A stretch of DNA of 64,000 nucleotides from Albidovulum sp. (GTDB lineage: Bacteria; Pseudomonadota; Alphaproteobacteria; Rhodobacterales; Rhodobacteraceae): positions 1 through 64,000 of the forward strand of contig JAUQYA010000019.1 of NCBI GenBank assembly GCA_030837785.1, given 5' to 3'. The notes below the pieces were generated by a model. It worked only from the letters and a program-made list of their open reading frames with translations, did no database searches and was not told where the DNA came from. The position numbers were made by a program, and so were the translations under genes. Of the stretch, positions 15,701-25,226 are shown piece by piece; the stretch's first letter is position 1; each line of letters opens with the position of its first letter.

Positions 15701-16219
15701 TCAGTCGCGGTGCAGGAAGTCGCCGTAGCGGCCGTGCCAGAACAGAAGCGGCGTGCCGTCGCGGACGAAGGCGCGCAGGACACGGCCGACGAGGATCGCG
15801 TGGTCGCCGCCGTCGTGGGCGGCGTGCGCGGCACAGTCGAACCGCGCGAGGCAGCCGTGCAGGAGCGGCAGCCCCTCGGGCGTCTCGGCCGGATCGAGGC
15901 CCGCGAAATCCACCCCCGAGCGCGAGAACCGGTGGCAGAGCTCGAGCTGGTCGGCGGCAAGGACGTGGATCGCGTAGTGACCGGCCGCGGTGAAGGCGGA
16001 AAACCGCGCCGAGATCTTTGCCGGGCACCAGAGCACCAGCGGCGGGTCGAGCGAGACCGAGGTGAAGCTGTTGGCGGTGATGCCGACCGGGCCCTGCGGG
16101 CTTAGCGTGGTGACGACGGTCACGCCCGTGGCATAGCGCCCGAGCGCGGCGCGGAAGGCGCGCCTGCCGATGCCGTCCTCCCCGTTGTCATCCGGGGCAC
16201 CTGGGGTGATGGTCTCCAT
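15701..16219 (-). CDS. Flavin reductase-like (FMN-binding split barrel) protein
   Basis: A 172-residue protein of the flavin reductase domain family. Recognisable segments are FRAALGRYATGVTVVTT, GITANSFTSVSLDPPLVLWC and an AIHVLAADQ stretch, all standard for NAD(P)H:FMN oxidoreductases that feed two-component monooxygenases. No monooxygenase partner is adjacent. It lies upstream of, and on the same strand as, the SqrR-like gene with a 129-nt gap, so co-transcription is possible. The reductase could supply reduced flavin to a desulfonating monooxygenase, but nothing here proves it. Confidence 0.8.
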   Translation of the reverse strand: METITPGAPDDNGEDGIGRRAFRAALGRYATGVTVVTTLSPQGPVGITANSFTSVSLDPPLVLWCPAKISARFSAFTAAGHYAIHVLAADQLELCHRFSRSGVDFAGLDPAETPEGLPLLHGCLARFDCAAHAAHDGGDHAILVGRVLRAFVRDGTPLLFWHGRYGDFLHRD

Positions 16220-16241
16220 CCCGTCGTCCGCGTCATTCCCG

Positions 16242-16261
16242 GGCCGCCCGGTCGGGCGGCC
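16242..16261. promoter_or_regulatory. Perfect 9-bp inverted repeat upstream of the flavin reductase gene
   Basis: GGCCGCCCG (16242-16250) and CGGGCGGCC (16253-16261) flank a GT spacer. The dyad lies 22 nt in front of the flavin reductase start codon on the reverse strand. It may be an operator or a 5' leader hairpin. No U-tract is present, so a terminator is less likely. Confidence 0.35.
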
Positions 16262-16369
16262 GCCGCAATCGCAGGAAGATCACATTCCCGGACGAAAGGC
16301 CACCCGCGAGGGCGGGGAGGGACGACGCGGGGGGCGGTTGGACCTGTCGTCGGCGCGCTGCAGGGCGGC

Positions 16370-17250
16370 ATGAAGGCGGGGGTGACCGCGCCGGGGCGGG
16401 CGCTCAGGGACGAGCCCGTGACCTACGGCGACGCGCTTGCCACCGCCGGGCTGGCGGTGACCGGATCGCTGCCGATGAGGGCCCTCGCGGCGCCGAATCC
16501 GTGGCGTCTCGGACGGCCAATCTGTATGATTTTCCTACGAAATCGGAGGTTGGCGATGTCTTGGGAAGATCAGGTTCCGGAGGACTGGACCTCGAAGGAC
16601 GGCCGCTTGTGGCGCGACATGTCGTGGGCCGAACGCCAGATAGCGAAGTCGAGAGAGCCCTCAGTCCGGCGGTTCTTAACGAAGTTTCAGAGAGATTCAC
16701 GGGCGGCCCTATTAAGGCGGTCCCGCCGTCTGCGCTCCCTAGAGGAGCGGCTGGGGCGGTTGACAAGACTGGATGAGGATCATTTGAGAACGCTCGTGCA
16801 AGCAACGAGCTTCCTCCCGACCAGTTCCGGCGCACGTCGGCGCATGAAGCCAGCCACATTCTCGATTATGCGGCCGGGGATATTCCCGACGATGGCCTCG
16901 TGAAGCAGTTGCGGGAGATTTACGACTACGGCAACAGCCCTCAGCCAAATCCGCGCCGTCCGATCGACCCGAGCGGATTTGGCTATGGAAAGCCCCTATA
17001 CCGCGAGGAATACTGGGCCGAGGCGATCCGTCAATACATGGCGGCGCCCGACACGATGAAGGCCCGCTTCCCGCAGGTGGCCGCCCGCATCCGGGAATAC
17101 GTCTACAGCAATCCGAAGATCATGGACCTGATCCAGTTCAATGTCTGGGGCGTGCCTGCCGGCGGGTTGGCCGCCGGCCCCCTGACCGGCCTCGACCCGA
17201 GCCTTGAGGACGACACCCGCAGCTACCTCGGAGCGATCTATGGCCAGTGA
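16370..17250 (+). pseudogene. Decayed phage-like protein with HExxH metallopeptidase domain
   Basis: Three reading-frame pieces look like one broken gene. From 16370 one frame gives TYGDALATAGLAVTGSL and similar sequence to about 16495. Another frame continues from about 16501 (GGLDLEGRPLVARHVVGRT) to a TGA at 16774-16776. That same frame resumes after the stop with SAHEASHILDYAAG, an HExxH zinc site, then EYWAEAIRQYMAAP and ARIREYVYSNPKIMDLIQFN, ending at 17250. The tail resembles metallopeptidase-type domains of large phage and mobile-element proteins. Base composition is visibly lower in G+C than the neighbours, pointing to acquisition. At least one frameshift and one nonsense change separate it from an intact gene. 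The family call is from pattern memory only. Confidence 0.5.
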
Positions 17251-17329
17251 CCGGGACGCCTCAGGCGCGGATACGACGCGATCGACCGGAGGCCGCTGCT
17301 GCCGAGGCGGGAGCGCCACCCGCCGGCGG

Positions 17330-17479
17330 TCAGGCCTCTTCCTCGCCGGTGTCGATCAGCCAGCCGCCGGGGCCGGCGATGCGGTCGGGCAGTGCGAGGA
17401 TCATCAGCTCGCGGATCACCAGGCAGGCAAGAAGGCTGGCGGCGATCTCGTCGAATGAAAACTGGCTCAGGAAATCCAT
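17330..17479 (-). CDS. Small hypothetical protein (49 aa)
   Basis: A 49-residue reading frame beginning MDFLSQFSFDEIAASLLACL. An AGAGGGG ribosome site lies 4 nt upstream of the ATG, which is better than expected for a chance frame. The centre is hydrophobic (ASLLACLVIRELMILAL, about 14-30), so it may touch the membrane, and the C-terminus is acidic (DTGEEEA). No family is recognised. It lies between the decayed phage-like gene and the DUF475 gene, where no other gene is apparent. Confidence 0.35.
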   Translation of the reverse strand: MDFLSQFSFDEIAASLLACLVIRELMILALPDRIAGPGGWLIDTGEEEA

Positions 17480-17716
17480 CGTCCCCTCTGCGGCTGACGG
17501 GACCCTTGTGACGGGAAATCCCGGCGCCATTGCGGCGCCCGGGTGACATTTCGGCGCTGATACCGGGGCGGGGGCAGGGCTGTTGTCGCCCGGCCACGGC
17601 GATGCGGGGGCGCGCTTGGGATTCCGTCCGCGCGTCCTTGTCCTTTCCCGACAAGACCCCTATGTCGCCCCCATCCTCTGTCGCCGGGGCGCGCCCGGCC
17701 GTGACCGGAGCGCTTC

Positions 17717-18751
17717 ATGTCGACCGCCTTCCACTACTTCCGCTGGGCCTTCCTGGTGACCGCCGCCGGGCTTGCGCTGGCGTTCTGGCTGGGCTGGGGC
17801 TACGATCATCGGCTTGCGGGCGCGATCAGCTTCTTTCTGATCGGCGCGGTGCTGGCGGTGCTGGAGATCTCGCTGTCGTTCGACAATGCGATCGTCAACG
17901 CCAACAAGCTCAAGGAGATGACCCCGGCCTGGCAGAAAAGGTTCCTGACCTGGGGCATCCTGATCGCCGTCTTCGGGATGCGGATCATCTTCCCGCTGCT
18001 GATCGTCGTGGTGGCGGCCGGGATCGGCCCGATCGCCGCGCTGAGGCTCGCCGCGTTCCGGCCCGACGAATACGCCGAGATCATCGCCGAGGCGCATCTG
18101 CCGATCGCCGCCTTTGGCGGCACCTTCCTGATGATGGTGGCGCTGCGCTACTTCATCGACGAGGGCAAGGAGGTGGACTGGATCCGCGCGCTGGAATGCC
18201 GGCTGCGCCGCTGCGCCAGCGTGCGCGGGCTGGAGATCGCCTTCGTTCTCGCTGTCGTCATGGTCTTTGCCACGGCGCTGCCGGAGCGCGAGGTGGCACG
18301 GTTCCTCTTCGCCGCGGTCGGCGGGCTTCTGGCCTTTCTCGGGGTCGAGGTGCTGGGCCATGTGCTCGACCAGCGCGAGGCGGCGCAGACGGTGGCGCGC
18401 GGCGGCCTCGGCGCTTTCCTCTATCTCGAGGTGCTCGACGCCTCGTTCAGCTTCGACGGCGTGATCGGCGCCTTCGCGCTGACCCACAACCTCTTTCTCA
18501 TCGCCATCGGCCTCGGCATCGGGGCGATGTATGTCCGCTCGATGACGATCATGCTGGTGGAGCGGCAGACGCTGTCGGAGTTCCGCTACCTGGAGCACGG
18601 GGCGTTCTACTCGATCCTGGTGCTGTCGGTGATCATGTTCGCCCAGACGCTCTGGCACATTCCCGAACTGGTGACCGGCGTGCTCGGCTCCGCCTTCATC
18701 GGCCTAGCGCTCGTCTCCTCGATCCTGCACAACCGCCGCCAGGACGCCTGA
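17717..18751 (+). CDS. DUF475 / TerC-like integral membrane protein
   Basis: A 344-residue polytopic membrane protein with about nine hydrophobic segments. The two diagnostic repeats of the TerC/DUF475 group are present: SFDNAIVNAN at 54-63 and SFDGVIGAFALTHN from 245. These place acidic residues inside the membrane. Relatives (TerC, Alx) are linked to manganese export or tellurite resistance, but DUF475 members have no settled function. No tellurite gene lies beside it. The gene is monocistronic: a 9-bp stem terminator follows, and the next gene is convergent. Confidence 0.8.
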   Translation: MSTAFHYFRWAFLVTAAGLALAFWLGWGYDHRLAGAISFFLIGAVLAVLEISLSFDNAIVNANKLKEMTPAWQKRFLTWGILIAVFGMRIIFPLLIVVVAAGIGPIAALRLAAFRPDEYAEIIAEAHLPIAAFGGTFLMMVALRYFIDEGKEVDWIRALECRLRRCASVRGLEIAFVLAVVMVFATALPEREVARFLFAAVGGLLAFLGVEVLGHVLDQREAAQTVARGGLGAFLYLEVLDASFSFDGVIGAFALTHNLFLIAIGLGIGAMYVRSMTIMLVERQTLSEFRYLEHGAFYSILVLSVIMFAQTLWHIPELVTGVLGSAFIGLALVSSILHNRRQDA

Positions 18752-18760
18752 GCGATCCGC

Positions 18761-18786
18761 CCTCGCGGGGCATCGAGCCCGCGAGG
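18761..18786. terminator. Bidirectional hairpin between convergent genes
   Basis: CCTCGCGGG (18761-18769) pairs with CCCGCGAGG (18778-18786) around an 8-nt loop. It begins 9 nt after the DUF475 stop and lies 56 nt beyond the stop of the convergent aldolase gene, so it can serve both. There is no strong U-run. Confidence 0.5.
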
Positions 18787-18800
18787 ATGGGGGCCTGCGG

Positions 18801-18826
18801 CGGGAGTATCTGCGCCACGGCGAAAG
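18801..18826 (-). repeat. Dispersed post-stop intergenic element, copy 1 (divergent variant)
   Basis: Read on the reverse strand this segment is CTTTCGCCGTGGCGCAGATA then CTCCCG. It resembles the CTTCGTTGCGGAAATACCC core found in the five other copies but is the least similar. It starts 15 nt after the aldolase stop, in the sense direction, and the 18761-18786 hairpin lies beyond it. Its membership of the family is less certain than that of the other five. Confidence 0.45.
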
Positions 18827-18841
18827 GAACGGCCCCTGGGG

Positions 18842-19606
18842 TCAGGGGCGGAAGCGGCCGATGAGGGCGTCGGCGGCGCGGACAAGAAGCGCCATGTCGA
18901 CTGCAAGCGCCACGAAGCGCGCGCCGGCGTCGATCGTCGCCCGCGCGAAATCGGCGTCCTGGGTCAGGAGTCCCGCCGGCACGCCGAGCCGGGTCAGCCG
19001 GGCGATGGCATCAAGGATCGCCCCGCGCACCTCGGGGTGGCCGGTCTGGCCGAGGTGGCCCATCGAGGCGGAGAGGTCGGCGGGGCCGAAGAAGATGCCG
19101 TCGACGCCGGCGACCGTGGCGATCTCCTCGAGCCGGGTGAGCGCCGGCGCGGTCTCGACCTGGAGAAGCAGGCAGATCTCGGCATCCGCCTTCGCATGGT
19201 AGTCGGCGATGCGCCCGTAGCCCGCGGCCCGCATCGTCCCGGCGACGCCGCGGGCCCCGCGGGGCGGGTAGCGGACGGCCGCCACCGCCGCCTCGGCCTC
19301 GGCGCGCGACTGGATGTAGGGCAGCAGCAGCGTCTGCGCCCCCTGGTCGAGATGGCGCTTGATCAGCGCGGTGTCGTTCACCCAGGGCCGCACCACCGCG
19401 GCGGTGGGGTAGGGCGCCATCGCCTGGAGGAGCGGCAGCACCGCGCTCACCTCGACGGCGGTATGTTCGGTGTCGAGCACCATCCAGTCGAACCCCGCGC
19501 CGGCCAGCGCCTCCACCGCCGTGGGTTCGGGAATCGTCGACCAGAGCCCGTATTGCACCTCGCCCCGGGCGAGGCGGGCCTTGAAGCGGTTTGCCGGCAG
19601 GTCCAT
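18842..19606 (-). CDS. HpcH/HpaI aldolase family protein (2-oxo-3-deoxy acid / hydroxyoxo acid aldolase)
   Basis: A 254-residue class II pyruvate aldolase. Family landmarks are GFDWMVLDTEHT near residue 40, RGVAGTMRAAGYG, the metal-binding glutamate in LLLQVETAPA and aspartate in FFGPADLSASMG. Members split 4-hydroxy-2-oxo acids into pyruvate and an aldehyde (HpcH) or act on 2-keto-3-deoxy sugar acids. The exact substrate cannot be chosen from sequence. The start is an ATG 5 nt from the aroQ stop on the same strand, so the two are probably co-transcribed although they serve different pathways. Confidence 0.8.
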   Translation of the reverse strand: MDLPANRFKARLARGEVQYGLWSTIPEPTAVEALAGAGFDWMVLDTEHTAVEVSAVLPLLQAMAPYPTAAVVRPWVNDTALIKRHLDQGAQTLLLPYIQSRAEAEAAVAAVRYPPRGARGVAGTMRAAGYGRIADYHAKADAEICLLLQVETAPALTRLEEIATVAGVDGIFFGPADLSASMGHLGQTGHPEVRGAILDAIARLTRLGVPAGLLTQDADFARATIDAGARFVALAVDMALLVRAADALIGRFRP

Positions 19607-19611
19607 CGCGC

Positions 19612-20055
19612 TCAGCCCTTCACGAGCCGGGCCGCGCGCTCGACGGCGAAAGCATAGCCCTGCACGCCGGCGCCGGCGATCACCGCCTCGGCCCGGGTCG
19701 ACACATAGGAATGGTGGCGGAAGGGCTCGCGCCGGTGGATATTGGAAATGTGCACCTCGATCACCGGCCCCTCGAAGGCGTTGAGCGCGTCGAGAAGTGC
19801 CACCGAGGTATGGCTGAAGCCGCCGGGGTTGATCACGATCGCCGAATGGTCCGCCCGCGCGGCATGCACCCAGTCGATGAGTTCGTATTCGCGGTTCGAC
19901 TGCCGGCAGGTGACGGAAAGCCCCTGCGCCTTCGCCGCGGCGGCGCACAGCGCCTCGACGTCGGCAAGCGTCTCGCGACCGTAGATCTCCGGCTCGCGGG
20001 TGCCGAGAAGGTTGAGGTTCGGTCCGTTGAGGACGAGGATCGGTTTCATGGGCAT
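19612..20055 (-). CDS. aroQ: Type II 3-dehydroquinate dehydratase
   Basis: A 147-residue dehydroquinase II, the usual length. It has PNLNLLGTRE near the N-terminus, catalytic Tyr25 in EPEIYGR, the NPGGFSHTS loop and the EVHISN histidine, followed by REPFRHHSY. It dehydrates 3-dehydroquinate to 3-dehydroshikimate in the shikimate pathway. Two ATGs are six bases apart; the upstream one (20055) has the better GGGAC-type site. It is first in a two-gene unit with the aldolase. Confidence 0.92.
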   Translation of the reverse strand: MPMKPILVLNGPNLNLLGTREPEIYGRETLADVEALCAAAAKAQGLSVTCRQSNREYELIDWVHAARADHSAIVINPGGFSHTSVALLDALNAFEGPVIEVHISNIHRREPFRHHSYVSTRAEAVIAGAGVQGYAFAVERAARLVKG

Positions 20056-20229
20056 GTCCCGGCGGTTTCGCCGCGATCATCGGGGAAACCGCGCGGGGCC
20101 GCAACCGGGGCCGCGCGCGCCGCGCGCCAGGCAGCGGGACGTGTTGCCGCGCTGCGCCGGGGCGATCTGCCTCGACGCCGCCCGGCGGCTCGGCGATGAT
20201 GGCCCGGCGGGCAGGGGCGGGACATCGGC

Positions 20230-21993
20230 CGGGAACGGGGGCAGGGCGAGGTCGGGCTCGACATCGTCGCGGCGCTGTCGATGTCGGCGGCGCTGGCCTT
20301 CGGCGAGGTGCTGGCGGCCGCCGTCGTCGCGGTGATGTATTCCGGCGGCACCTTCCTTGAAAGCTTCGCCGAGGGCCGGGCGCGCCGCGAGATGCACGCG
20401 CTTCTGGCGCGGGTGCCGCGGACGGCGCGGCGGCACCGCGACGGCGGGCTCGAGGAGGTGGAACTCGACCGGATCGCGCCGGGCGACAGGCTGCTGATCC
20501 GGCAGGGCGACGTGGTGCCGGTCGACGGGCGGGTGGCCGCCGGCACCGCCTTTCTCGACACCTCGGCGCTGACCGGCGAATCGCTGCCGGCGCGGCTGGA
20601 GCCAGGGGTCGAGGCGATGAGCGGATCGACCAACGCGGGCGAGGCCTTCGACCTCGTGGCGCTGCGCCCGGCGCGCGACAGCACCTATGCCGGCATCGTC
20701 CGCCTGGTCGAGGCGGCGCAGGCGTCGAAGGCGCCGATGTCGCGGCTGGCCGACCGCTGGTCGCTGGGGTTTCTCGCGGTGACGGTCGCCATTGCGCTCG
20801 CCGCCTGGTGGGGGACCGGCGACCCGATCCGGGCGGTGGCGGTCCTCGTGGTGGCGACGCCCTGCCCGCTGATCCTCGCGGTTCCGGTGGCGCTTGTCGC
20901 CGGATTGTCGCGGGCGGCGCATTTCGGCGTTCTGATCAAGGGCGCCAAGCCCCTGGAGGCGATGGCGCGCATCCGCACGCTGATCCTCGACAAGACCGGC
21001 ACGCTGACCGACGGCCGGCCGCGGATCGTCGCGGTCGAGCGTCTGGGCGAGCTGGACGAGGTGGCGATCCTCCGCCTCGCCGCGGCGCTGGAACAGGCAT
21101 CGCCGCATCCGGTGGCGCAGGCGGTGGTGGCGGCTCATGCGCAGGCGACCGGCGGGGGCGGAGACGCTGCCGGTGCCGACGGAGGTGGCCGAGGTGCCGG
21201 GCGAGGGCCTTTCGGGCCGGGTCGGGGGGCACAAAGTGGTGGTCGGCGGCTACGGGTTCGTGACCGACCGTCTGGGGCTGGGGCTGGGGCTGGGGCTGGG
21301 GCTGGGGCTGGGGCTGGGGCTGGGGGCGGAGCGGGCGCCGGAGCATGTCGCGGGCGCGGTTCTCGTCGCCGTGGCGGTGGACGGCCGGATGGCGGGGTAT
21401 CTCGTCATGGCCGATCCCCTGCGCGAGGGCGTGGCGGTGACCCTGGAGGGAATGCGTGCCCGGGGGGTGGAGCGGATCCTTCTGGCCACCGGCGACCGCG
21501 CCGAAGTGGCCGAGCGGGTGACGGAGGGGCTCGGCTTCGACGGGCTCAGGGCGGGGCTCAGGCCCGACCAGAAGGTGCTGCTGGTGCTGACCGAGCGGAA
21601 GAACGGCCCGGTGATGATGGTGGGCGACGGCGTCAACGACGCGCCGGCGCTGGCGGCGGCGGATGTCGGCGTGGCGATGGGGGCACGGGGCGCCGCGGCC
21701 TCGGCCGAGGCCGCCGACGCGGTGCTGCTGGTGGACCGGCTCGACCGGCTCGGCGCGGGGATGGAGATCGCGCGGGGCGCGCGCGCGATCGCGCTCCAGA
21801 GCGTCGTCGCCGGAATCGGGCTTTCGGTCCTCGGCATGGTCGCCGCCGCCCTTGGCCACCTGACCCCGTCGAGGGGGCGCTGATGCAGGAGGCGATCGAC
21901 GTGGCGGTGATCCTGAATGCGCTGAGGGCGCTGCGGATCGCGCCGCAGGAGCGGGCCGGCGGAGCGGAGGCGGCAGCGGGGTGGGCGGCGTGA
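20230..21993 (+). pseudogene. Heavy-metal P1B-type ATPase, truncated and twice frameshifted
   Basis: Motifs of a metal-pumping P-type ATPase are split over two frames. Frame 1 has SALTGESLP, ATPCPLILAVPVAL, the phosphorylation site DKTGTLTDG and the SPHP motif. At about 21154-21158 (a GGGGG run) the reading moves to frame 2, which carries LLATGDR and MVGDGVNDAPAL. It then returns near 21862 to frame 1 for the end EAIDVAVILNALRAL. The two shifts compensate each other. The N-terminal metal-binding region and first helices are missing; similarity begins with VGLDIVAALS upstream of the first ATG (20281). As written it cannot make a full pump. A single-base error in each place would be the alternative explanation. 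Confidence 0.75.
21272..21325 (+). repeat. Hexanucleotide microsatellite (CTGGGG)x9
   Basis: Nine uninterrupted copies of CTGGGG lie inside the broken P-type ATPase and encode an alternating Leu-Gly run. A six-base unit changes protein length but not frame when it slips. The repeat falls in the nucleotide-binding domain, between the SPHP and TGDR motifs, where such a run is not normal for the family. It is probably a later expansion. Confidence 0.9.
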
Positions 21994-22078
21994 CCGCGCC
22001 GGAACCGGCGGCGGGAAGCGCGCCGGGGGCTTCCGTCATGCACACGCAAGCCCCATATCGCGCCGAAGGGAGGCGGAG

Positions 22079-22306
22079 ATGACCTTCAAGGCGCGGCTCA
22101 GGCGGACACTGGTGCGGATCCGGCAGCGGGTGCCGCCGGGCTTTCGCACCCTGCTCGGTCTTCTGCTGGTCGCCGGCGGAATCGTCGGGTTCCTGCCGGT
22201 CCTCGGCTTCTGGATGATCCCGCTCGGGGTGCTGGTGGTCGGGCTCGACGTGAAGCCGGTCGTGCGGCGGTTCCGCGCCTGGCGGGCGGGCGGGGGCAGG
22301 CGCTGA
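22079..22306 (+). CDS. Small membrane protein (PGPGW-like, 75 aa)
   Basis: A 75-residue protein with a strongly basic N-terminus (FKARLRRTLVRIRQR), two closely spaced hydrophobic segments (TLLGLLLVAGGIVGFLPVL and WMIPLGVLVVGLDV) and an arginine-rich tail. The LPVLGFWMIPLGVLVVGL stretch resembles the PGPGW class of small putative transmembrane proteins. An AGGGAGGCGG ribosome site precedes the ATG. Its function is unknown. It stands between the broken ATPase and dusA. Confidence 0.6.
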   Translation: MTFKARLRRTLVRIRQRVPPGFRTLLGLLLVAGGIVGFLPVLGFWMIPLGVLVVGLDVKPVVRRFRAWRAGGGRR

Positions 22307-22345
22307 CGGCTTGCCGCCGTGCGGCACCGGCCCTAGATAGCCGGG

Positions 22346-23368
<1,023 letters not shown>

Positions 23369-23402
23369 CCGCGCGCCGGCGGGCCGCGCGCCCCCGCCCG
23401 GG

Positions 23403-23429
23403 CGTCTTCGTTGCCCAGATACCCTCGAT
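23403..23429 (+). repeat. Dispersed post-stop intergenic element, copy 2
   Basis: The core reads GTCTTCGTTGCCCAGATACC then CTCG, starting 35 nt after the dusA stop in the sense direction. GC-rich sequence with short complementary segments follows to about 23480. It is one of six related segments in this window, all just after stop codons. Confidence 0.65.
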
Positions 23430-23581
23430 GCGGCGCCGGGGGGCGGGGCTTTCCGCCTCCGGGCGGCGCCGGGGCGGGGGCTGCGAGTCCCGGCTCGATC
23501 GCGCCCGGGGCTCTCGCGCTCTGGCCAAGCCGGGCGCGGCGCGCTAGCAAGCGGGACCAGCCAGAACGGACGGACCCGACC

Positions 23582-24400
23582 ATGCCCGCCACCGCCGACC
23601 TCCTGCCGATGCTCCTTCTGCTTCTGGGGATCGGCGCCTTCGCGGGCGTCATCGCCGGGCTTCTGGGGGTGGGCGGCGGGATCATCCTCGTGCCGGCCTT
23701 CTACTACGCCTTCGAGGGGCTCGGCTACGAGGGGCCCGATCTCATGCAGATATGTCTGGCCACCTCGCTGGCCACCATCATCGTCACCTCGATCCGCTCG
23801 GCCCTTGCGCACAACCGCAAGCGGGCAGTGGACTGGACGATCCTCAGGGGCTGGGCGCCGGGGATCGCGGTGGGCGCCGTGCTGGGCGTCCTTGCGGTCT
23901 CGCATCTGCGCACCCCGGCGCTGCAGGCGATCTTCGGCTGCCTCGCGCTCGTCGTCGCCTTCTACCTCGGGCTCGGCCGGGCGGACTGGCGGCTGGGGCC
24001 GGCGATGCCGGTGGGCGCGGTGCGCGCCGTCCTGTCGCCGCTCGTGGGGTTCCTGTCGGTGCTGATGGGGATCGGCGGCGGCTCCTTCGGGGTGCCGCTG
24101 ATGAGCCTCTACGGCGTGCCGATCCACCGCGCGGTGGCGACGGCGGCGGGGTTCGGCATGCTGATTGCCGTGCCCTCGGTCGCGGGGTTCCTGATGACCG
24201 GGGTCGAGGGCGCGCCGCCCTGGACCTTCGGCTCGGTCAACCTGCCGGCCTTCCTCGTCATCGTCGCCATGACGCTGATCACCGCGCCCCTTGGCGTGCG
24301 GCTTGCCCATGCGATGGACCCCACGCCGCTCAGGCGCGCCTTCGCGGCCTTCCTCGCCGTGGTCGCGCTCAACATGCTGCGGAAGGCCGCGGGATACTGA
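23582..24400 (+). CDS. TauE/SafE (TSUP) family membrane permease
   Basis: A 272-residue membrane protein with the two-repeat TSUP signature: GVIAGLLGVGGGIILVPAF near 23-41 and VLMGIGGGSFGVPLMSLYG in the second half. About eight hydrophobic segments are visible. Family members export sulfite, sulfoacetate or other organosulfur anions, or take up thiosulfate. In a genome region rich in sulfonate and DMSP genes an organosulfur role is plausible, but the gene is 20 kb from tauABC and the sequence does not fix the substrate. Confidence 0.82.
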   Translation: MPATADLLPMLLLLLGIGAFAGVIAGLLGVGGGIILVPAFYYAFEGLGYEGPDLMQICLATSLATIIVTSIRSALAHNRKRAVDWTILRGWAPGIAVGAVLGVLAVSHLRTPALQAIFGCLALVVAFYLGLGRADWRLGPAMPVGAVRAVLSPLVGFLSVLMGIGGGSFGVPLMSLYGVPIHRAVATAAGFGMLIAVPSVAGFLMTGVEGAPPWTFGSVNLPAFLVIVAMTLITAPLGVRLAHAMDPTPLRRAFAAFLAVVALNMLRKAAGY

Positions 24401-24447
24401 ACGGGGGGCGCTGCCCCGATCGCCGCGGGGGCGGGGCGATTCCCCCG

Positions 24448-24470
24448 GGGTATTTCCGCAACGAAGATGC
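24448..24470 (-). repeat. Dispersed post-stop intergenic element, copy 3
   Basis: On the reverse strand it reads GCATCTTCGTTGCGGAAATA then CCC. It starts 50 nt after the stop of the DUF1289 gene, in its sense direction, in the gap shared with the convergent TSUP permease gene. CCCCCGGG-type self-complementary sequence lies on both sides. Confidence 0.65.
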
Positions 24471-24519
24471 CCAGGGGGGCCAGAGGGCACCCCCCCGGGC
24501 AGGCCCCCGGGGGCCCGCC

Positions 24520-24753
24520 TCAGGCCCCGCGCGTGCGGGCCGCGCGGCCGCCGCGCCGCTGCCGCAGGAGCGGCGCGCGGCCCGGAAGCTCGGCCATGAT
24601 CCGGCGCCGGTCCTCGGGCGTCATCCGGCTCCAGCCGGCGATCTCCTCGACCGAGCGGTGGCAGCCGACGCAGATGCGCGCCTCGGGGTGGACGACGCAG
24701 ACCCTGATGCAGGGGCTTTCCACTTCCTGCCGTTTCCAGACGTCGTCGGTCAT
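24520..24753 (-). CDS. DUF1289 family small cysteine protein
   Basis: A 77-residue protein with four cysteines, C15, C19, C28 and C31, in the arrangement CIRVC then ICVGC. This is the DUF1289 signature, probably a metal or Fe-S site. The middle (RSVEEIAGWSRMTPEDRRRIMAEL) is the rest of the domain, and the C-terminus is a basic arginine-rich tail. It overlaps the ruvX end by four bases and so closes the ccmI-ruvX-DUF1289 unit. Its function is unknown. Confidence 0.8.
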   Translation of the reverse strand: MTDDVWKRQEVESPCIRVCVVHPEARICVGCHRSVEEIAGWSRMTPEDRRRIMAELPGRAPLLRQRRGGRAARTRGA

Positions 24754-25226
24754 GATTCCCGCCTCAGATGCCCGATCCGGTCGAGCGCACCCTGAAGGAT
24801 ATACCCGGCCGCCACATGGTCGATCACCTCGGCGCGACGCTTTCGGGACGTATCCGCCTCCAGAAGCGCGCGTTCGGCGGCCACCGTCGACAGCCGCTCG
24901 TCCCAGAAGGCGATCGGCAGCGCGGTCAGCCGTTCGAGGTTGCGGGCGAAGGCGCGGGTGGACTGGCAGCGCGGGCCCTCGGTCCCGTCCATGTTGCGCG
25001 GCAGGCCGAGCACCAGCCCGCCGATCTCGCGCCGCGCGCAAAGCGCGAGAAGGGCGTCGGCGTCGGCGGTGAATTTCGTCCGCCGGATGGTCTCGAGCGG
25101 CGAGGCCACCGAAAGGCTCCGGTCGGACACCGCGACCCCGATCGTCTTGGTGCCGAGGTCGAGCCCGGCGAGCGCCCGGCCGGGGGGCAGCGCGGCGGCG
25201 AAATCCTCGATCCGCTCGCAGATCAC
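24750..25226 (-). CDS. ruvX: Putative Holliday junction resolvase / pre-16S rRNA nuclease RuvX (YqgF)
   Basis: A 158-residue YqgF-family RNase H-like protein. It has GLDLGTKTIGVAVSD near 22-36, the LGLPRNMDGTEGP segment, and DERLSTVAAERALLE with a final aspartate in VIDHVAAGYIL. YqgF/RuvX processes the 5' end of pre-16S rRNA in E. coli and was earlier proposed as a junction resolvase. The start is a GTG overlapping the ccmI stop (GTGA), which favours this start over a longer reading through ccmI. Confidence 0.88.
   Translation of the reverse strand: MICERIEDFAAALPPGRALAGLDLGTKTIGVAVSDRSLSVASPLETIRRTKFTADADALLALCARREIGGLVLGLPRNMDGTEGPRCQSTRAFARNLERLTALPIAFWDERLSTVAAERALLEADTSRKRRAEVIDHVAAGYILQGALDRIGHLRRES

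Noticed and set aside
16774..16776. TGA as a selenocysteine codon in the HExxH gene
   Set aside because: There is no sign of a bacterial SECIS hairpin directly downstream, the frame upstream is also disturbed, and the family is not known to use selenocysteine. Decay is simpler.
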